The notes: generated by a model from the sequence alone, not told the origin. A stretch of DNA of 33,041 bases from Rhodococcus ruber (GCF_027270735.1 NZ_JAPWIJ010000021.1:1-33041); one strand, 5' to 3'. Positions 8,386 to 22,462 are shown, numbered from the stretch's first letter. Numbers and translations: made by a program.

Positions 8386-11300
8386 CTACGGTCGGTGCCC
8401 ATTGGTGTAGCCGCGGAGTCCGTTGAGCGGGAGTTCGTGCTCGGCGATCTCCTCGTCCTCCGGTTCGTCGAGACCGGTGCTCGTCTCGGCATCGGTCTTC
8501 TCCGGCTCCACCGGACTCTCGTCTGCCCCGTTCGGCACGGTAGCGGCGGACTCGGGCGGCTCGACGGAGGGTGTCGTCTCGTCTGGAGCCGTGGCCGCCT
8601 CCTCTGCCCGTGCAGTTGATGTCGCTCCGTTGTCGGCCGTACGTTCGGTTGCAGCGGTTTCCGGCTTCTCGGGCTTGGGCTGCGTCGAACCATCGGTCAT
8701 CGGCGACCGACTCGACGTCGAAGACCCGTTCGAGTGAGCGACGCCACGGGAGACGGCGGATCCGTCGGTCGCGTGAGCGCCGTTGGTTCCGGCCCCGTTG
8801 GGCGTTCCGGTTCCGTCGGTGCCCCGAGAGCCGTTGGTCGGCGTCGGTGTCGACGTTTCCCGGTTTCCGGGGTCGGCCTCGGCCGGGATGTCGATGTGCG
8901 GCATGGTCCACAGAGACAGCACCGATTCATGGCGCACCGAGGAGTCGTCGGTGGGCGAGGTATCGAAGGCACCGGAGTCGTCGAACTGCGACGCCTCGAG
9001 CGGCACCGGCGTCCACGTCCCGTCGGAGGGCGCAACGCCGTCCACCACAACACTGTTTGGCTTGATCCCCAGCTGGGCCAACGTTGCCCAGAGGCTTTCC
9101 AACGCCGCATCCCGGTCGAGGTAGTACTCCGATTCACGCACCCGCCAGAACGTCCAACCGCAGCGCTTGAGTTCCTGTTCACGCTGCAGGTCGGCCAACC
9201 GCTGCGCGGAGGTGGACAGGAAGGTGTCGCCGTCGCACTCCACCGCCAGTCGCGAGGACTCCCCGGTGACCACCAGGCCGAGACGCCGATTGTTCACTTC
9301 GACACCGGGATTGACGTGGAATCCACGTTCGACGAGGTCGTTCCAGAGCTGCTGCTCGAGCAGCGTCTCGAATGGGGCCGTCCTGACCTCGCGTGAGACG
9401 TTCACCGGCATCGGGTCGGCCGGGGCGGGCGAGACGGAGGTGACGTAGCTCAGCAACGAGTTACGCAGGTCCGCTCGCTTGAGGCGGTCGACCGTGACCG
9501 AGTGGAAAAGCCACAGCTGATCCTGTGCCCGCGAGGCCGCCACGTTGAACCGCCGCTTGTACTGGTTGGCGGTGAGGGTGGCGAAGTTCTGGTCGGGGGC
9601 CACCACCATCGACAGAAACACGACGTTCCGTTCGTCGCCCTGAAAGTCCGGCGGCGTGCCGACGCGTAGGCGCCGTTGTTCCCACTGTTCGATGCCGATG
9701 CGCTTGATCAGCTCGTTGCGAATCTCGTCGACCTGCGACTGTCCTTGCAGCACAACAACGCCGAAGGTCAAGTTGTCGTACGAAGAATCCGCGAGGCAGT
9801 CGGCGATCTGTTCGGCGATCGCAACGGCCTCGGTGCGGTTGACAAGCGACGCATTCTTTCCGGTCACCGTCGCACCGCGAACGTACGTGTGCCGCAACGG
9901 CGGTAGCCGATCCGCCCCGAACTGCCGCACGGGAACGAGCGGCGAGTCTCCGTAGAACTGCTGGCTCGACCAGTTGATGATCTCGGGCATCGACCGGAAG
10001 TGCTCGCGCAATCGAACCACCTGGCCGAACCTGGTGCGCAACATGGAGAACAGACTCGACCTCGGAGTCAGTGTCGCCCGCACATGTTCGGGCAGATCGG
10101 GCAGGTAGACGTCCAACCGATCGAATACGTCCTCGAGGGTACCGGCCTGCATGACATCGGCGGGTGCACACTGACGGTCGTCACCCACCACGATCACGCG
10201 AGGCGCGAGATACAGCAGGAAGAGGCTGGTGATGTCCGCCTGGCTGGCCTCGTCGACGATGACGACGTCGAAGCTACCCGGAACCGGCGGAATCGACGCC
10301 AGCACCTGCGAGAGCGGCATGACCCACGCAGGCACTGCGCTCTGCGCCTCGCGCATCGCCGATCGTGCTGCACTGCGGTAGGTTTCGGCATACTTGCCCG
10401 CCCCGGATCCGATGCTGGAGATGTGTTCGCGGTAGGTCTGCAACGCACGGACCTCGACGGCTGTCATGCGCTCGAGACTGTTGCGCCACGCACTCGCGGC
10501 AGCGAGACGGGTAGTGAGATAAGCGATATCGGTATCGGCAGCGGCCAATTCCGCTTCGAGCTGCTGTTCGAGACCGCCGTGGTGCTGCTCTCCGACCCAC
10601 TCGCGCGCACGACGCCACGCCCAGGCCTTCGACATCTGCCAACTCAGCTCGTCCCACTCGACGTCAGCGGCGGTGTCCTCGACCAGGTCGAACAGGGCGG
10701 GTGCCACCGCGGACAGTGATGCCGACATCGACTCGAGCAGGAGTTGATCCTCCTGCTCGGCACATGCCTGCGAATACGACGCAACGGCCGCAGCCAATTC
10801 CACCGGGTCGGCGGTGCTCAACGCACTCACCAGGGTCGAGCCCTCGGGTGACGGCCCGGCATCGATGCGAGTGGCTACCGAGAACTGCAGGGCGTCGAGT
10901 TCGGCACGCGCGGCATGAATGTCCATTCGCTCGGCGATGGCATCGGCGGCTCCGGCGATCTCGCGCGCCTCGGTCATGCTCCGAATCCACGGTGCCGCAG
11001 GGGAAATAGCGTAGAGCCGGTGCACCAGGGCGTCACGTGCGGAAACCACCGACGCCACCAGGCCGAGCCTATCGGCGATGCGCGCCAGGTTGTTGACGCG
11101 AATCGAACGCGTTCCGTCGAGCGGAACGACGATCGCCAGGTCGGCCAGGAGCACCGATGCGGTCTGCACGGTGTCCAGTGCGCGGATGTGTTCGGCCACC
11201 AGACGCGCGGCCATAGCCGTCGTCGCGGGTTGTCCGTCGACCGTGGCCACGATGTCGAGTGCCTCGACGGCTTTCTGTTCCTCGCTGCGCCGGAACCGCG

Positions 11301-13467
11301 GCTTCCACTCGACACCCGACTCCAGGGCTCCGGCCAGCGCATCCATCGCCGCCAGCGCCGCCGCCGAACTCGACGAACATTGCACGTCGTGTGCACCGAC
11401 GTAGCGATCCGATGCAGCTGCCGTCTCGACCATCATGTCGAGTCCGCTGACCCGGGACCACAGGTGCGCAGCTTCACCGGACAGCACCGAATCGGCCAAG
11501 CGCGAATAGGAACCGTCGAGTTCGACCACCGCTCGTACTCGAGCGGCCAGCTCCTCGCACAGTTGCCGGATCTCTGCGGACACCTCCGGCTGCACGCCGT
11601 CGAGCAGCGTGATGAGGGACGCGGCCTGCGGCGAGACCACGCCGATCTCCGCGCCTGCACGCTGGCACAGCGCGGCGAGTTCGGCCGAATTCGGCAGCAT
11701 CGACTCCGGGCGCGGCAGCACTTGACGGGAGCGCAGTCTGCGATTCTCGTCCGAGGTTGCGATCAACGTGCGCAAGCGATCGACCTGAGTGCCGTCGAGT
11801 GGGGGCCGGTCGGCCAGCAGCGGGCCCGGCAGCCACTCGTGTGAGCTCTCGACTGCTTTGACCTTGCGGACGATCGAGGACACCGTGCCGTCATATCCGT
11901 CCGAAACATACTCGTGCACAACAGTTTCGGACTCGCGGAGCGCGCTGACGCGGTCCATCAGCTCGGCCCGCCCAGCGACAGCCGCCGCACGCTTCGTCGT
12001 CAGTGCTTCGATCTTCTGCACCTCGCTGGCCTCGTCGAACGAGGTCTTGCGTTCGGCTATCTTCGCGACGCTGCGGTTGAGCTCGTCCGAACCACCACGA
12101 GAGAGGTCGGTGATGGACACACAGAGCTCCTGCAGCTCCGGCGGCAGTTTGTCACGCAACACACGCAAAGCTTGTGACTTCTCACTGGTGACCAGAACCC
12201 GTTGACCGCGCGCCAACAGCCCCGACATCAAGTTCGCGATGGTGTGGGTCTTGCCCGTACCCGGTGGGCCCTCGACCACGACACCGCTGTCGCGTCCGAG
12301 ACGTTCGATGATCTGCGACTGCTCCGCATTCGCAGGCAGCGGAAACAGCGGATCCTCGGCCAATACCGCAGACTCACCTGCTCCGGTGCGCTCGAGCCAC
12401 GCCAACCGATCTGCCGGTTCGATGGCATCGACGAGCTGAGCGAGCCCCAGCGGCACCGGGGAGTCGGCGAACTCGAGGTCGGCGATCATCCGCTCGTAGT
12501 ACTCGACCAGAGCGAACGAGTCGCGAGTACGGAGCACGAGAGCAGGCGAGATGGTCAGTGTTCGGTCGTCGTCGATGTAGGCGAGGGCTCCGGGTGGTCC
12601 GACCCGATCGAGAACCTCGATCGGGTGCCGAGGAACCCGCGCAGCCCAGCTTCTGAGGAACTGTTCGACTCCGGTTCCGATGGGCGAGGTGACCGAGTCG
12701 TGTAGTTCCTGAGCCAAGTCCACCGACCCGGACGTGTCGAATTCGTTCGAGCCCGTCAGCAGCTGGCCGTCCTCGAGCCTCGGGTTGGTGTTCGCTGCGA
12801 GACGGACCAGCAGGTCACCGGTACGGATATCCCGCTCGATGTTGGCCGATTGCGTGATCAGGTGGGTGCGCACGCTGCGCTGGGGATCGGTGTTGCTCGA
12901 CGTCAGCAGACCCGAGGCCACCACGAGTTCGATCGACTCGGGCCGCGACGCGAGCTCCTGCATCATCAGCTGAAGAGCCTGATAGAGCGCAGCCTGCGGA
13001 CGGCGATCGCGATCCTCCTGTGCCCATTCCTTCCACGACTCCGAGTACTCCTCGAAGGCCTTCTTGATCTCGTACGCCTTGCGGATATCGAAGTCGGCAT
13101 CGGACTCCTGCGCCTCCGCACGACGGCGTGACGTCACCGAGGACGCGTCGGCCAGCTCCAGCTCCCGGTAGCGGCTGTCGGCAACGATCTGAGGGTCGAG
13201 CCAACCCGACAACAGCTCGGGCGGCGCGGGTGGGTCGTCGACCGCGATGCGCGGCGCACGGAGTACGACGCCACCCTGTTCGGCTCGCGGATCGAGCTGC
13301 ATGGGCACATCACCGGTATGCACCCATTCGACCTGCACGTGGTCGTCGAATCGCAGCACGGGGTTCGATCGCGCCTCGACGATCTCGCGAAGAAAGCGCA
13401 GCAGGCGTTGCACCCTGCTCTTGAGCTCGTCGTCGTGTTCACGACCGGTAGCCGCTGCAGCCGTCAC
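8386..13467 (-). CDS. giant SF1 helicase with C-terminal Vsr/MTES_1575-type nuclease domain
   Basis: A 1693-residue protein with GTG start and GGGGA 5 nt upstream. Residues 1-380 are unassigned. Superfamily 1 (AAA_11/AAA_12, UPF1-like) helicase motifs follow: Walker A GPPGTGKT at 400-407, a long mostly helical insertion of about 600 residues, motif II D1072-E-A-S, then VVGDDRQCAP, LREHFRSMPEIINW, TPPDFQGDERNVVFLS and RRFNVAASRAQDQLWLF. Residues about 1375-1480 match the restriction-endonuclease-like MTES_1575 domain (VECDGD at 1409-1414, WRVRESEYY). The expected Asp in the preceding strand is Gly1397 and the expected His after ECDGD is Leu1417, so cleavage may be lost. Residues about 1515-1693 are a Thr/Asn/Gly/Pro- and Glu-rich tail. 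Helicase-Vsr fusions are associated with anti-phage defence, but a house-keeping nucleic-acid role is equally possible. Confidence 0.9.
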   Translation of the reverse strand: MTAAAATGREHDDELKSRVQRLLRFLREIVEARSNPVLRFDDHVQVEWVHTGDVPMQLDPRAEQGGVVLRAPRIAVDDPPAPPELLSGWLDPQIVADSRYRELELADASSVTSRRRAEAQESDADFDIRKAYEIKKAFEEYSESWKEWAQEDRDRRPQAALYQALQLMMQELASRPESIELVVASGLLTSSNTDPQRSVRTHLITQSANIERDIRTGDLLVRLAANTNPRLEDGQLLTGSNEFDTSGSVDLAQELHDSVTSPIGTGVEQFLRSWAARVPRHPIEVLDRVGPPGALAYIDDDRTLTISPALVLRTRDSFALVEYYERMIADLEFADSPVPLGLAQLVDAIEPADRLAWLERTGAGESAVLAEDPLFPLPANAEQSQIIERLGRDSGVVVEGPPGTGKTHTIANLMSGLLARGQRVLVTSEKSQALRVLRDKLPPELQELCVSITDLSRGGSDELNRSVAKIAERKTSFDEASEVQKIEALTTKRAAAVAGRAELMDRVSALRESETVVHEYVSDGYDGTVSSIVRKVKAVESSHEWLPGPLLADRPPLDGTQVDRLRTLIATSDENRRLRSRQVLPRPESMLPNSAELAALCQRAGAEIGVVSPQAASLITLLDGVQPEVSAEIRQLCEELAARVRAVVELDGSYSRLADSVLSGEAAHLWSRVSGLDMMVETAAASDRYVGAHDVQCSSSSAAALAAMDALAGALESGVEWKPRFRRSEEQKAVEALDIVATVDGQPATTAMAARLVAEHIRALDTVQTASVLLADLAIVVPLDGTRSIRVNNLARIADRLGLVASVVSARDALVHRLYAISPAAPWIRSMTEAREIAGAADAIAERMDIHAARAELDALQFSVATRIDAGPSPEGSTLVSALSTADPVELAAAVASYSQACAEQEDQLLLESMSASLSAVAPALFDLVEDTAADVEWDELSWQMSKAWAWRRAREWVGEQHHGGLEQQLEAELAAADTDIAYLTTRLAAASAWRNSLERMTAVEVRALQTYREHISSIGSGAGKYAETYRSAARSAMREAQSAVPAWVMPLSQVLASIPPVPGSFDVVIVDEASQADITSLFLLYLAPRVIVVGDDRQCAPADVMQAGTLEDVFDRLDVYLPDLPEHVRATLTPRSSLFSMLRTRFGQVVRLREHFRSMPEIINWSSQQFYGDSPLVPVRQFGADRLPPLRHTYVRGATVTGKNASLVNRTEAVAIAEQIADCLADSSYDNLTFGVVVLQGQSQVDEIRNELIKRIGIEQWEQRRLRVGTPPDFQGDERNVVFLSMVVAPDQNFATLTANQYKRRFNVAASRAQDQLWLFHSVTVDRLKRADLRNSLLSYVTSVSPAPADPMPVNVSREVRTAPFETLLEQQLWNDLVERGFHVNPGVEVNNRRLGLVVTGESSRLAVECDGDTFLSTSAQRLADLQREQELKRCGWTFWRVRESEYYLDRDAALESLWATLAQLGIKPNSVVVDGVAPSDGTWTPVPLEASQFDDSGAFDTSPTDDSSVRHESVLSLWTMPHIDIPAEADPGNRETSTPTPTNGSRGTDGTGTPNGAGTNGAHATDGSAVSRGVAHSNGSSTSSRSPMTDGSTQPKPEKPETAATERTADNGATSTARAEEAATAPDETTPSVEPPESAATVPNGADESPVEPEKTDAETSTGLDEPEDEEIAEHELPLNGLRGYTNGHRP

Positions 13468-13591
13468 AGTTTCCCCACAAATACTCGAATGGTCGTCCTC
13501 TTCGGGACAGTGCTAGCGCACCCCGGCCACACTAGCCGCTGGCAAGCAGTTGTTCACCGCGTCCTGAGCACACAGAATCGGTTCTAGTGCT

Positions 13592-13610
13592 GGGTCACAA
13601 AGACCCTTTT
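13592..13610 (+). terminator. intrinsic terminator-like hairpin upstream of the TetR gene
   Basis: GGGTC (13592-13596), loop ACAAA, GACCC (13602-13606), followed directly by TTTT. This is a compact rho-independent shape reading on the plus strand, unusual for this GC-rich genome. No recognised plus-strand gene ends before it, only a 32-codon open frame (13489-13587) that stops 5 nt earlier. It may shield the TetR promoter from upstream transcription. Confidence 0.45.
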
Positions 13611-13734
13611 CGGTGGCCGTGTCCACCACAGCGGACCGATCCGATTCCGCTCCCTTCGCACCGGCTCGACCGCGCTCGATCACGCGAGTTCCGTAGCGGG
13701 GTCGGATTCACACGGAACAGCGCGAACGATGACG

Positions 13735-13740
13735 TATAAA
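13735..13740 (+). promoter_or_regulatory. -10-like element of a probable leaderless TetR transcript
   Basis: TATAAA ends 6 nt before the TetR ATG (13747). There is no Shine-Dalgarno sequence in front of that ATG, and the distance fits transcription starting at or next to the A of ATG. No convincing -35 hexamer is visible. Leaderless mRNAs are common in mycobacteria and relatives; the assignment here is inference from spacing. Confidence 0.4.
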
Positions 13741-13746
13741 GACTGA

Positions 13747-14421
13747 ATGCCTGCTGCGCCCGAGTCCGCTCGCGAGCTTCCGAATCGGGAGCTGCCGACC
13801 ACGCCGCGCGGGCTGAGAACTCGATCCTCGCTCGTCGCGGCCGCACGACGTGTCTTCGAGGACGGCGGATACCTCGACTCCCGGCTGATCGACATCACCC
13901 GCGCCGCGCGATGCTCTGCCGGGACCTTCTACACGTACTTCACCAGCAAGGAAGAGATCTTGGCGGCGGTGCTCGAACAGGCCAGGGACGACATGCTGCA
14001 CCCCGGTACAGAACGCGTGGATCCCCACGAAAATCCGGTGGCCGTGATCGCGGCGAGCAACCGCGCCTACTTCGAGGCGTACCAGCGCAACGCGAAGCTG
14101 ATGGCCCTGCTCGAGCAGGTCTCGAACATAGATCCCGAATTTCGCCGGCTACGCCGCGAGCGCGCAGACGCCTTCGTCAGACGCAATGCTCGCAGCATCG
14201 AGAGTCTGCAGAACCGAGGCCTGGCCGACACCGAACTCGATCCCCTTCTCGCGTCCCGAGCACTGTCGTCGATGATCAGTCGGCTCGCGTTCAATCACTT
14301 CGTAGTCGACGCCGCAGACGGCACGGACCCCGGGGACTACGAGGGCCTGCTCGAGACCGCGACCCGACTGTGGGTCAACGCGCTGCAGCTGCCCCGCACG
14401 GTCGACGGGGGTGCAGAGTGA
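13747..14421 (+). CDS. TetR/AcrR-family transcriptional regulator
   Basis: 224 residues. The N-terminal HTH spans about residues 22-70 (SLVAAARRVFEDGGYLDSRL, then ITRAARCSAGTFYTYFTSKE), the classic TetR pattern with a GTFYTYF recognition helix. The remaining helices form a ligand-binding and dimer domain with no recognised ligand. It lies upstream of the single-chain acyl-CoA carboxylase in the same orientation, separated by a 416-nt leader that contains two TAC(C/T)CGCCGGTA repeats, so it could control that gene in response to an acyl-CoA or related metabolite; this is inference. It has no ribosome site and is probably leaderless. Confidence 0.88.
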   Translation: MPAAPESARELPNRELPTTPRGLRTRSSLVAAARRVFEDGGYLDSRLIDITRAARCSAGTFYTYFTSKEEILAAVLEQARDDMLHPGTERVDPHENPVAVIAASNRAYFEAYQRNAKLMALLEQVSNIDPEFRRLRRERADAFVRRNARSIESLQNRGLADTELDPLLASRALSSMISRLAFNHFVVDAADGTDPGDYEGLLETATRLWVNALQLPRTVDGGAE

Positions 14422-14837
14422 GGGCTCGACATGCGACGTATCGGAACGTGAGAGAGAGCTCGGCCGAGTCGTACCCGCCGGTAATGTACTCGCCGGTAGG
14501 AAACGGAGTAGCTGAACGGCGAATTTGCCCATACGCCAACGCTACTCACGGGTACGATGTCGAATCTGCCCGACAGGCTCGATTGCAGCGATACGAAATA
14601 CGCTGTCACAGAATACGATTCAGCTCTTGGTGATCAATCACACTCACGCCGAACGCCGTTGGCGATGCACAGGGGCATATTGCCGTTAGAATAGGTCGAT
14701 CGGAGTGCTGGCATGGGCGTAGGAGTGGAGCCTGCGGAACGACCCGACCACCGAGTGACGAACATGCCTGGCACCAATCCACGTTCCATCGAGAGTGCAT
14801 CGACGAGGTGCGCCCATACCGAGCGAAGAGAGATACG
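14422..14837 (+). other. 416-nt leader/intergenic region before the carboxylase
   Basis: No protein-coding frame here looks real. The region holds two direct repeats at 14472-14498 and a -10-like TAGAAT at 14687-14692 without a well-spaced -35. AAGAGAGA (14826-14833) sits in front of the TTG start at 14838. The length leaves room for a promoter, an operator and an untranslated leader of roughly 140 nt if TAGAAT is used. Confidence 0.5.
14472..14498. repeat. tandem 12-bp repeats, candidate TetR operator
   Basis: TACCCGCCGGTA (14472-14483) and TACTCGCCGGTA (14487-14498) are separated by ATG, giving a 15-nt period. Each has inverted ends (TAC...GTA), as expected for a dimer-binding half site of a TetR regulator. 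They lie 51 nt after the TetR stop and upstream of the carboxylase leader. Confidence 0.4.
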
Positions 14838-20315
<5,478 letters not shown>

Positions 20316-20329
20316 GGCTCAGGCTCCAC

Positions 20330-20349
20330 GCAAACGCGCGCGCGTTTGC
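20330..20349. terminator. perfect 20-nt palindrome between convergent genes
   Basis: GCAAACGCGC followed by its exact reverse complement GCGCGTTTGC. It lies 14 nt after the carboxylase stop and before the tail of the minus-strand small secreted gene. With no U-tract, it is a plausible bidirectional GC-rich terminator. Confidence 0.55.
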
Positions 20350-20389
20350 TGGATGCGAGCGGAATCGTTACCTATTCCGTGAGCGTCTG

Positions 20390-20406
20390 GCGAATGCGCG
20401 CGCGTT
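20390..20406. repeat. degenerate second copy of the GCAAACGCGCGCGCGTT motif
   Basis: GCGAATGCGCGCGCGTT differs from the start of the palindrome at 20330 at two positions and begins exactly 60 bp after it. It may be half of a dispersed Rhodococcus-type terminator/repeat element, just past the stop of the small secreted gene on the opposite strand. Confidence 0.35.
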
Positions 20407-20413
20407 GGTCGAT

Positions 20414-20626
20414 TCAGGGGATGTCGTACTGAGGAATCGTGGCCACAATTCCGGTGCACTGCCCGGTGAAGATGGTCAGCGCGCACGCCTCCCACAACCG
20501 CGACAGATCCGACAACGCGCCACTCGCGCTACCGGTGCTTGCGCTCCCGGTATCGGCTACCGCGACCGCAGGCGACGCAACGGCGATAACGGCCGCTCCC
20601 AACACAACAGCAATACGACGCTTCAC
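20414..20626 (-). CDS. small secreted protein
   Basis: A 70-residue protein from a GTG start with a strong ribosome site (GAGGAG about 6 nt upstream). A Sec signal peptide covers roughly residues 1-25 (KRRIAVVLGAAVIAVASPAVAVA) with cleavage likely after an AxA near AVAVA-D. The mature part is about 45 residues, Ser/Gly-rich and then SRLWEACALTIFTGQCTGIV, with two Cys that could form one disulphide. No domain is recognised. An in-frame start at 20680 would add 18 residues before the signal peptide and lacks support. It is convergent with the carboxylase gene. Confidence 0.65.
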   Translation of the reverse strand: MKRRIAVVLGAAVIAVASPAVAVADTGSASTGSASGALSDLSRLWEACALTIFTGQCTGIVATIPQYDIP

Positions 20627-20722
20627 GCTGTTCTCCTCTTCTCGTCGTCGGACATGGTTCGCTCGACACGCTAACCTCACGTCCCAATTGTCACAATCGT
20701 CCGAACGAACGATGCCGGGCCG

Positions 20723-21598
20723 TCAGAGCTCGAGGGTTCGGGCGCTGACGAAGCGCCTGGGCTCACCGGTGAGGGGATCCGTGAAGTTCAGAGCCCGGGC
20801 GAGGAGCTGCAACGGCCGGGTGAAGTCATCGGCCGGAACCGAGGTGAACACCGGATAGTAGGGGTCGTTCTCGATCGGAATTCCCAACGAGGACAGGTGA
20901 ATCCGTAGTTGATGGGTCTTACCCGTCTTGGGAAACAGTCGATAGAGGGCACGATCTCCGAATGTGTCGACCAGTTCGATACGCGTCTCACTGTTCGGCT
21001 CACCCGGCTCCTCGTACGCCGTCATCACCCCGTGCTCCTTCAAGATTCTGCTGCGCACGACGCGGGGAAACTGCAGTGCCGCATCGAATCCCGCGACGGC
21101 CCCGTATTCCTTGGCGACGTTCCGCGTCGAGAAGAGTTCCTGATACGGCCGTCGGGCATGCTTGGTCTTGGTGAAGAGCAGCACCCCAGCGGTGGCGCGA
21201 TCGAGTCGGTGCGCGGGTGTGAGATCGGGGCAGTCGAACTGCTTGCGTAGTCGCACGGTCGCGGTTTCGGTGACGTGCCGACCACGCGGGATGGTGGCGA
21301 GGAAGTGCGGCTTGTCGACCACCAGCAGGTCATCGTCCTCGTGCAGGATACCGATCTCGAACGGCACCGGAACTTCCTGCGCTGGAACGCGATAGAAGTA
21401 CACCTGACTGCCTGCGCGGTACCGCGTATCGATGGAAATGGGCCTGCTCTTCTCGTCGACCACTTCGGCGTCGCGCATGGCCCGCCGCCAGTCGTCCTGG
21501 GGCATCTCACGTTCCAGATACTCCGCGATCGTGGTAGCCGGATCACCATGCGGTAGAAGCAGTCTCATAGGTGCGAGACCGTCCCGAAAGGGCAGCAT
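20723..21598 (-). CDS. RluA-family RNA pseudouridine synthase
   Basis: A 291-residue enzyme of the RluA/RsuA superfamily, converting uridine to pseudouridine in RNA. The catalytic segment is TPAHRLDRATAGVLLFTK with the nucleophile Asp133. Motif I is ILHEDDDLLVVDKPHFL, and the C-terminal strand YRLFPKTGKTHQLRIHLSSLGIPI is also typical. The N-terminus FRDGLAPMRLLLP matches actinobacterial members, so a start at 21598 (or the GTG at 21601) is preferred over the internal ATG at 21568. The start directly abuts the stop of trhO, so the two RNA-modifying enzymes are translationally coupled. The target uridine cannot be told from sequence. Confidence 0.9.
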   Translation of the reverse strand: MLPFRDGLAPMRLLLPHGDPATTIAEYLEREMPQDDWRRAMRDAEVVDEKSRPISIDTRYRAGSQVYFYRVPAQEVPVPFEIGILHEDDDLLVVDKPHFLATIPRGRHVTETATVRLRKQFDCPDLTPAHRLDRATAGVLLFTKTKHARRPYQELFSTRNVAKEYGAVAGFDAALQFPRVVRSRILKEHGVMTAYEEPGEPNSETRIELVDTFGDRALYRLFPKTGKTHQLRIHLSSLGIPIENDPYYPVFTSVPADDFTRPLQLLARALNFTDPLTGEPRRFVSARTLEL

Positions 21599-21601
21599 CA
21601 C

Positions 21602-22444
21602 TCAGGCGCAATCGAGACAGATCAACCGCAGACCACGGCCGGCATCACCGTCGAAGTCCTGGTACCGCGACGTCGGATTGCCGCAGGAACTGCACCGACC
21701 GATGACGGCGGTGTGGTCGGAGAAGTTCTGTGCCATCCGCTTGTCGAAGACGAACAGCGAGCCCTCCCAGAGCGCGTCGTCGCCGAAAGTCTCTGCGTAT
21801 CGGACGATTCCGCCGTCGAGCTGATAGACCTCCTCGAAACCACGGGCCACCATCAGCGAGGACAGCACCTCGCACCGCACTCCCCCGGTGCAATACGTGA
21901 CCACCGGGGACTTCTTCAGATGGTCGTAGGCACCGGAATCGAGTTGGGAAACGAAATCTCGGGTCGTATCGACGTCGGGGACCACAGCATTCTTGAACTT
22001 GCCGATCTGCGCCTCGAAGACGTTGCGACCATCGAAGAAGACGACGTCGTCGCCGCGGGAATCGACGAGCTCGTGCACCTGCTCCGGGCTCAGATGAGTG
22101 CCACCGCCGACCACTCCGTCGGCGTCGACCTTCAGTTCCCCGGGGGCTCCGAACGTGACGATCTCGTCCCGGACTCGAACGGACAGCCGCGGGAAGTCGT
22201 TGCCGAGGCCGTCGGACCACTTGATGTCGGCCGACTTGAAGGCCGGGTAGCTGCGGGTACCCCGGACGTATCTCTTGACGTCGTCGACGTCGCCGCCCAC
22301 CGTCGCGTTGATGCCGTGTTCGGAGATGAGGATGCGTCCGGTCAGGTTGTTGGACGCGGCCAGCGTCTGTTGCCACAGCCGGATCGCCTCGGGATCGGGC
22401 AATGGAGTGAACACGTAGAACAGGACGATTTTCGGTACAGCCAC
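21602..22444 (-). CDS. trhO: tRNA uridine(34) hydroxylase TrhO (rhodanese domain)
   Basis: 280 residues, the YceA/TrhO family, which hydroxylates U34 in tRNA anticodons on the way to wobble modifications. Residues 1-100 are the N-terminal UPF0176 domain (KIVLFYVFTPLPDP, LTGRILISEHGINATVGG). The rhodanese domain follows (FFDGRNVFEAQIGKFKNAV) with catalytic Cys185 in VTYCTGGVRCE. The C-terminus carries two CxxC pairs (Cys251/254 and 276/279), probably a zinc-binding knuckle. The GTG start lies 18 nt after the phoD stop. The gene forms a unit with phoD upstream and the pseudouridine synthase downstream. Confidence 0.93.
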   Translation of the reverse strand: MAVPKIVLFYVFTPLPDPEAIRLWQQTLAASNNLTGRILISEHGINATVGGDVDDVKRYVRGTRSYPAFKSADIKWSDGLGNDFPRLSVRVRDEIVTFGAPGELKVDADGVVGGGTHLSPEQVHELVDSRGDDVVFFDGRNVFEAQIGKFKNAVVPDVDTTRDFVSQLDSGAYDHLKKSPVVTYCTGGVRCEVLSSLMVARGFEEVYQLDGGIVRYAETFGDDALWEGSLFVFDKRMAQNFSDHTAVIGRCSSCGNPTSRYQDFDGDAGRGLRLICLDCA

Positions 22445-22462
22445 GCCGTCCAGTATGGCGGG

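Noticed and set aside
7547..8911. A 454-codon minus-strand frame spanning the helicase tail and the metallophosphoesterase
   Set aside because: It is an Arg-rich shadow crossing two well-supported genes in another frame.
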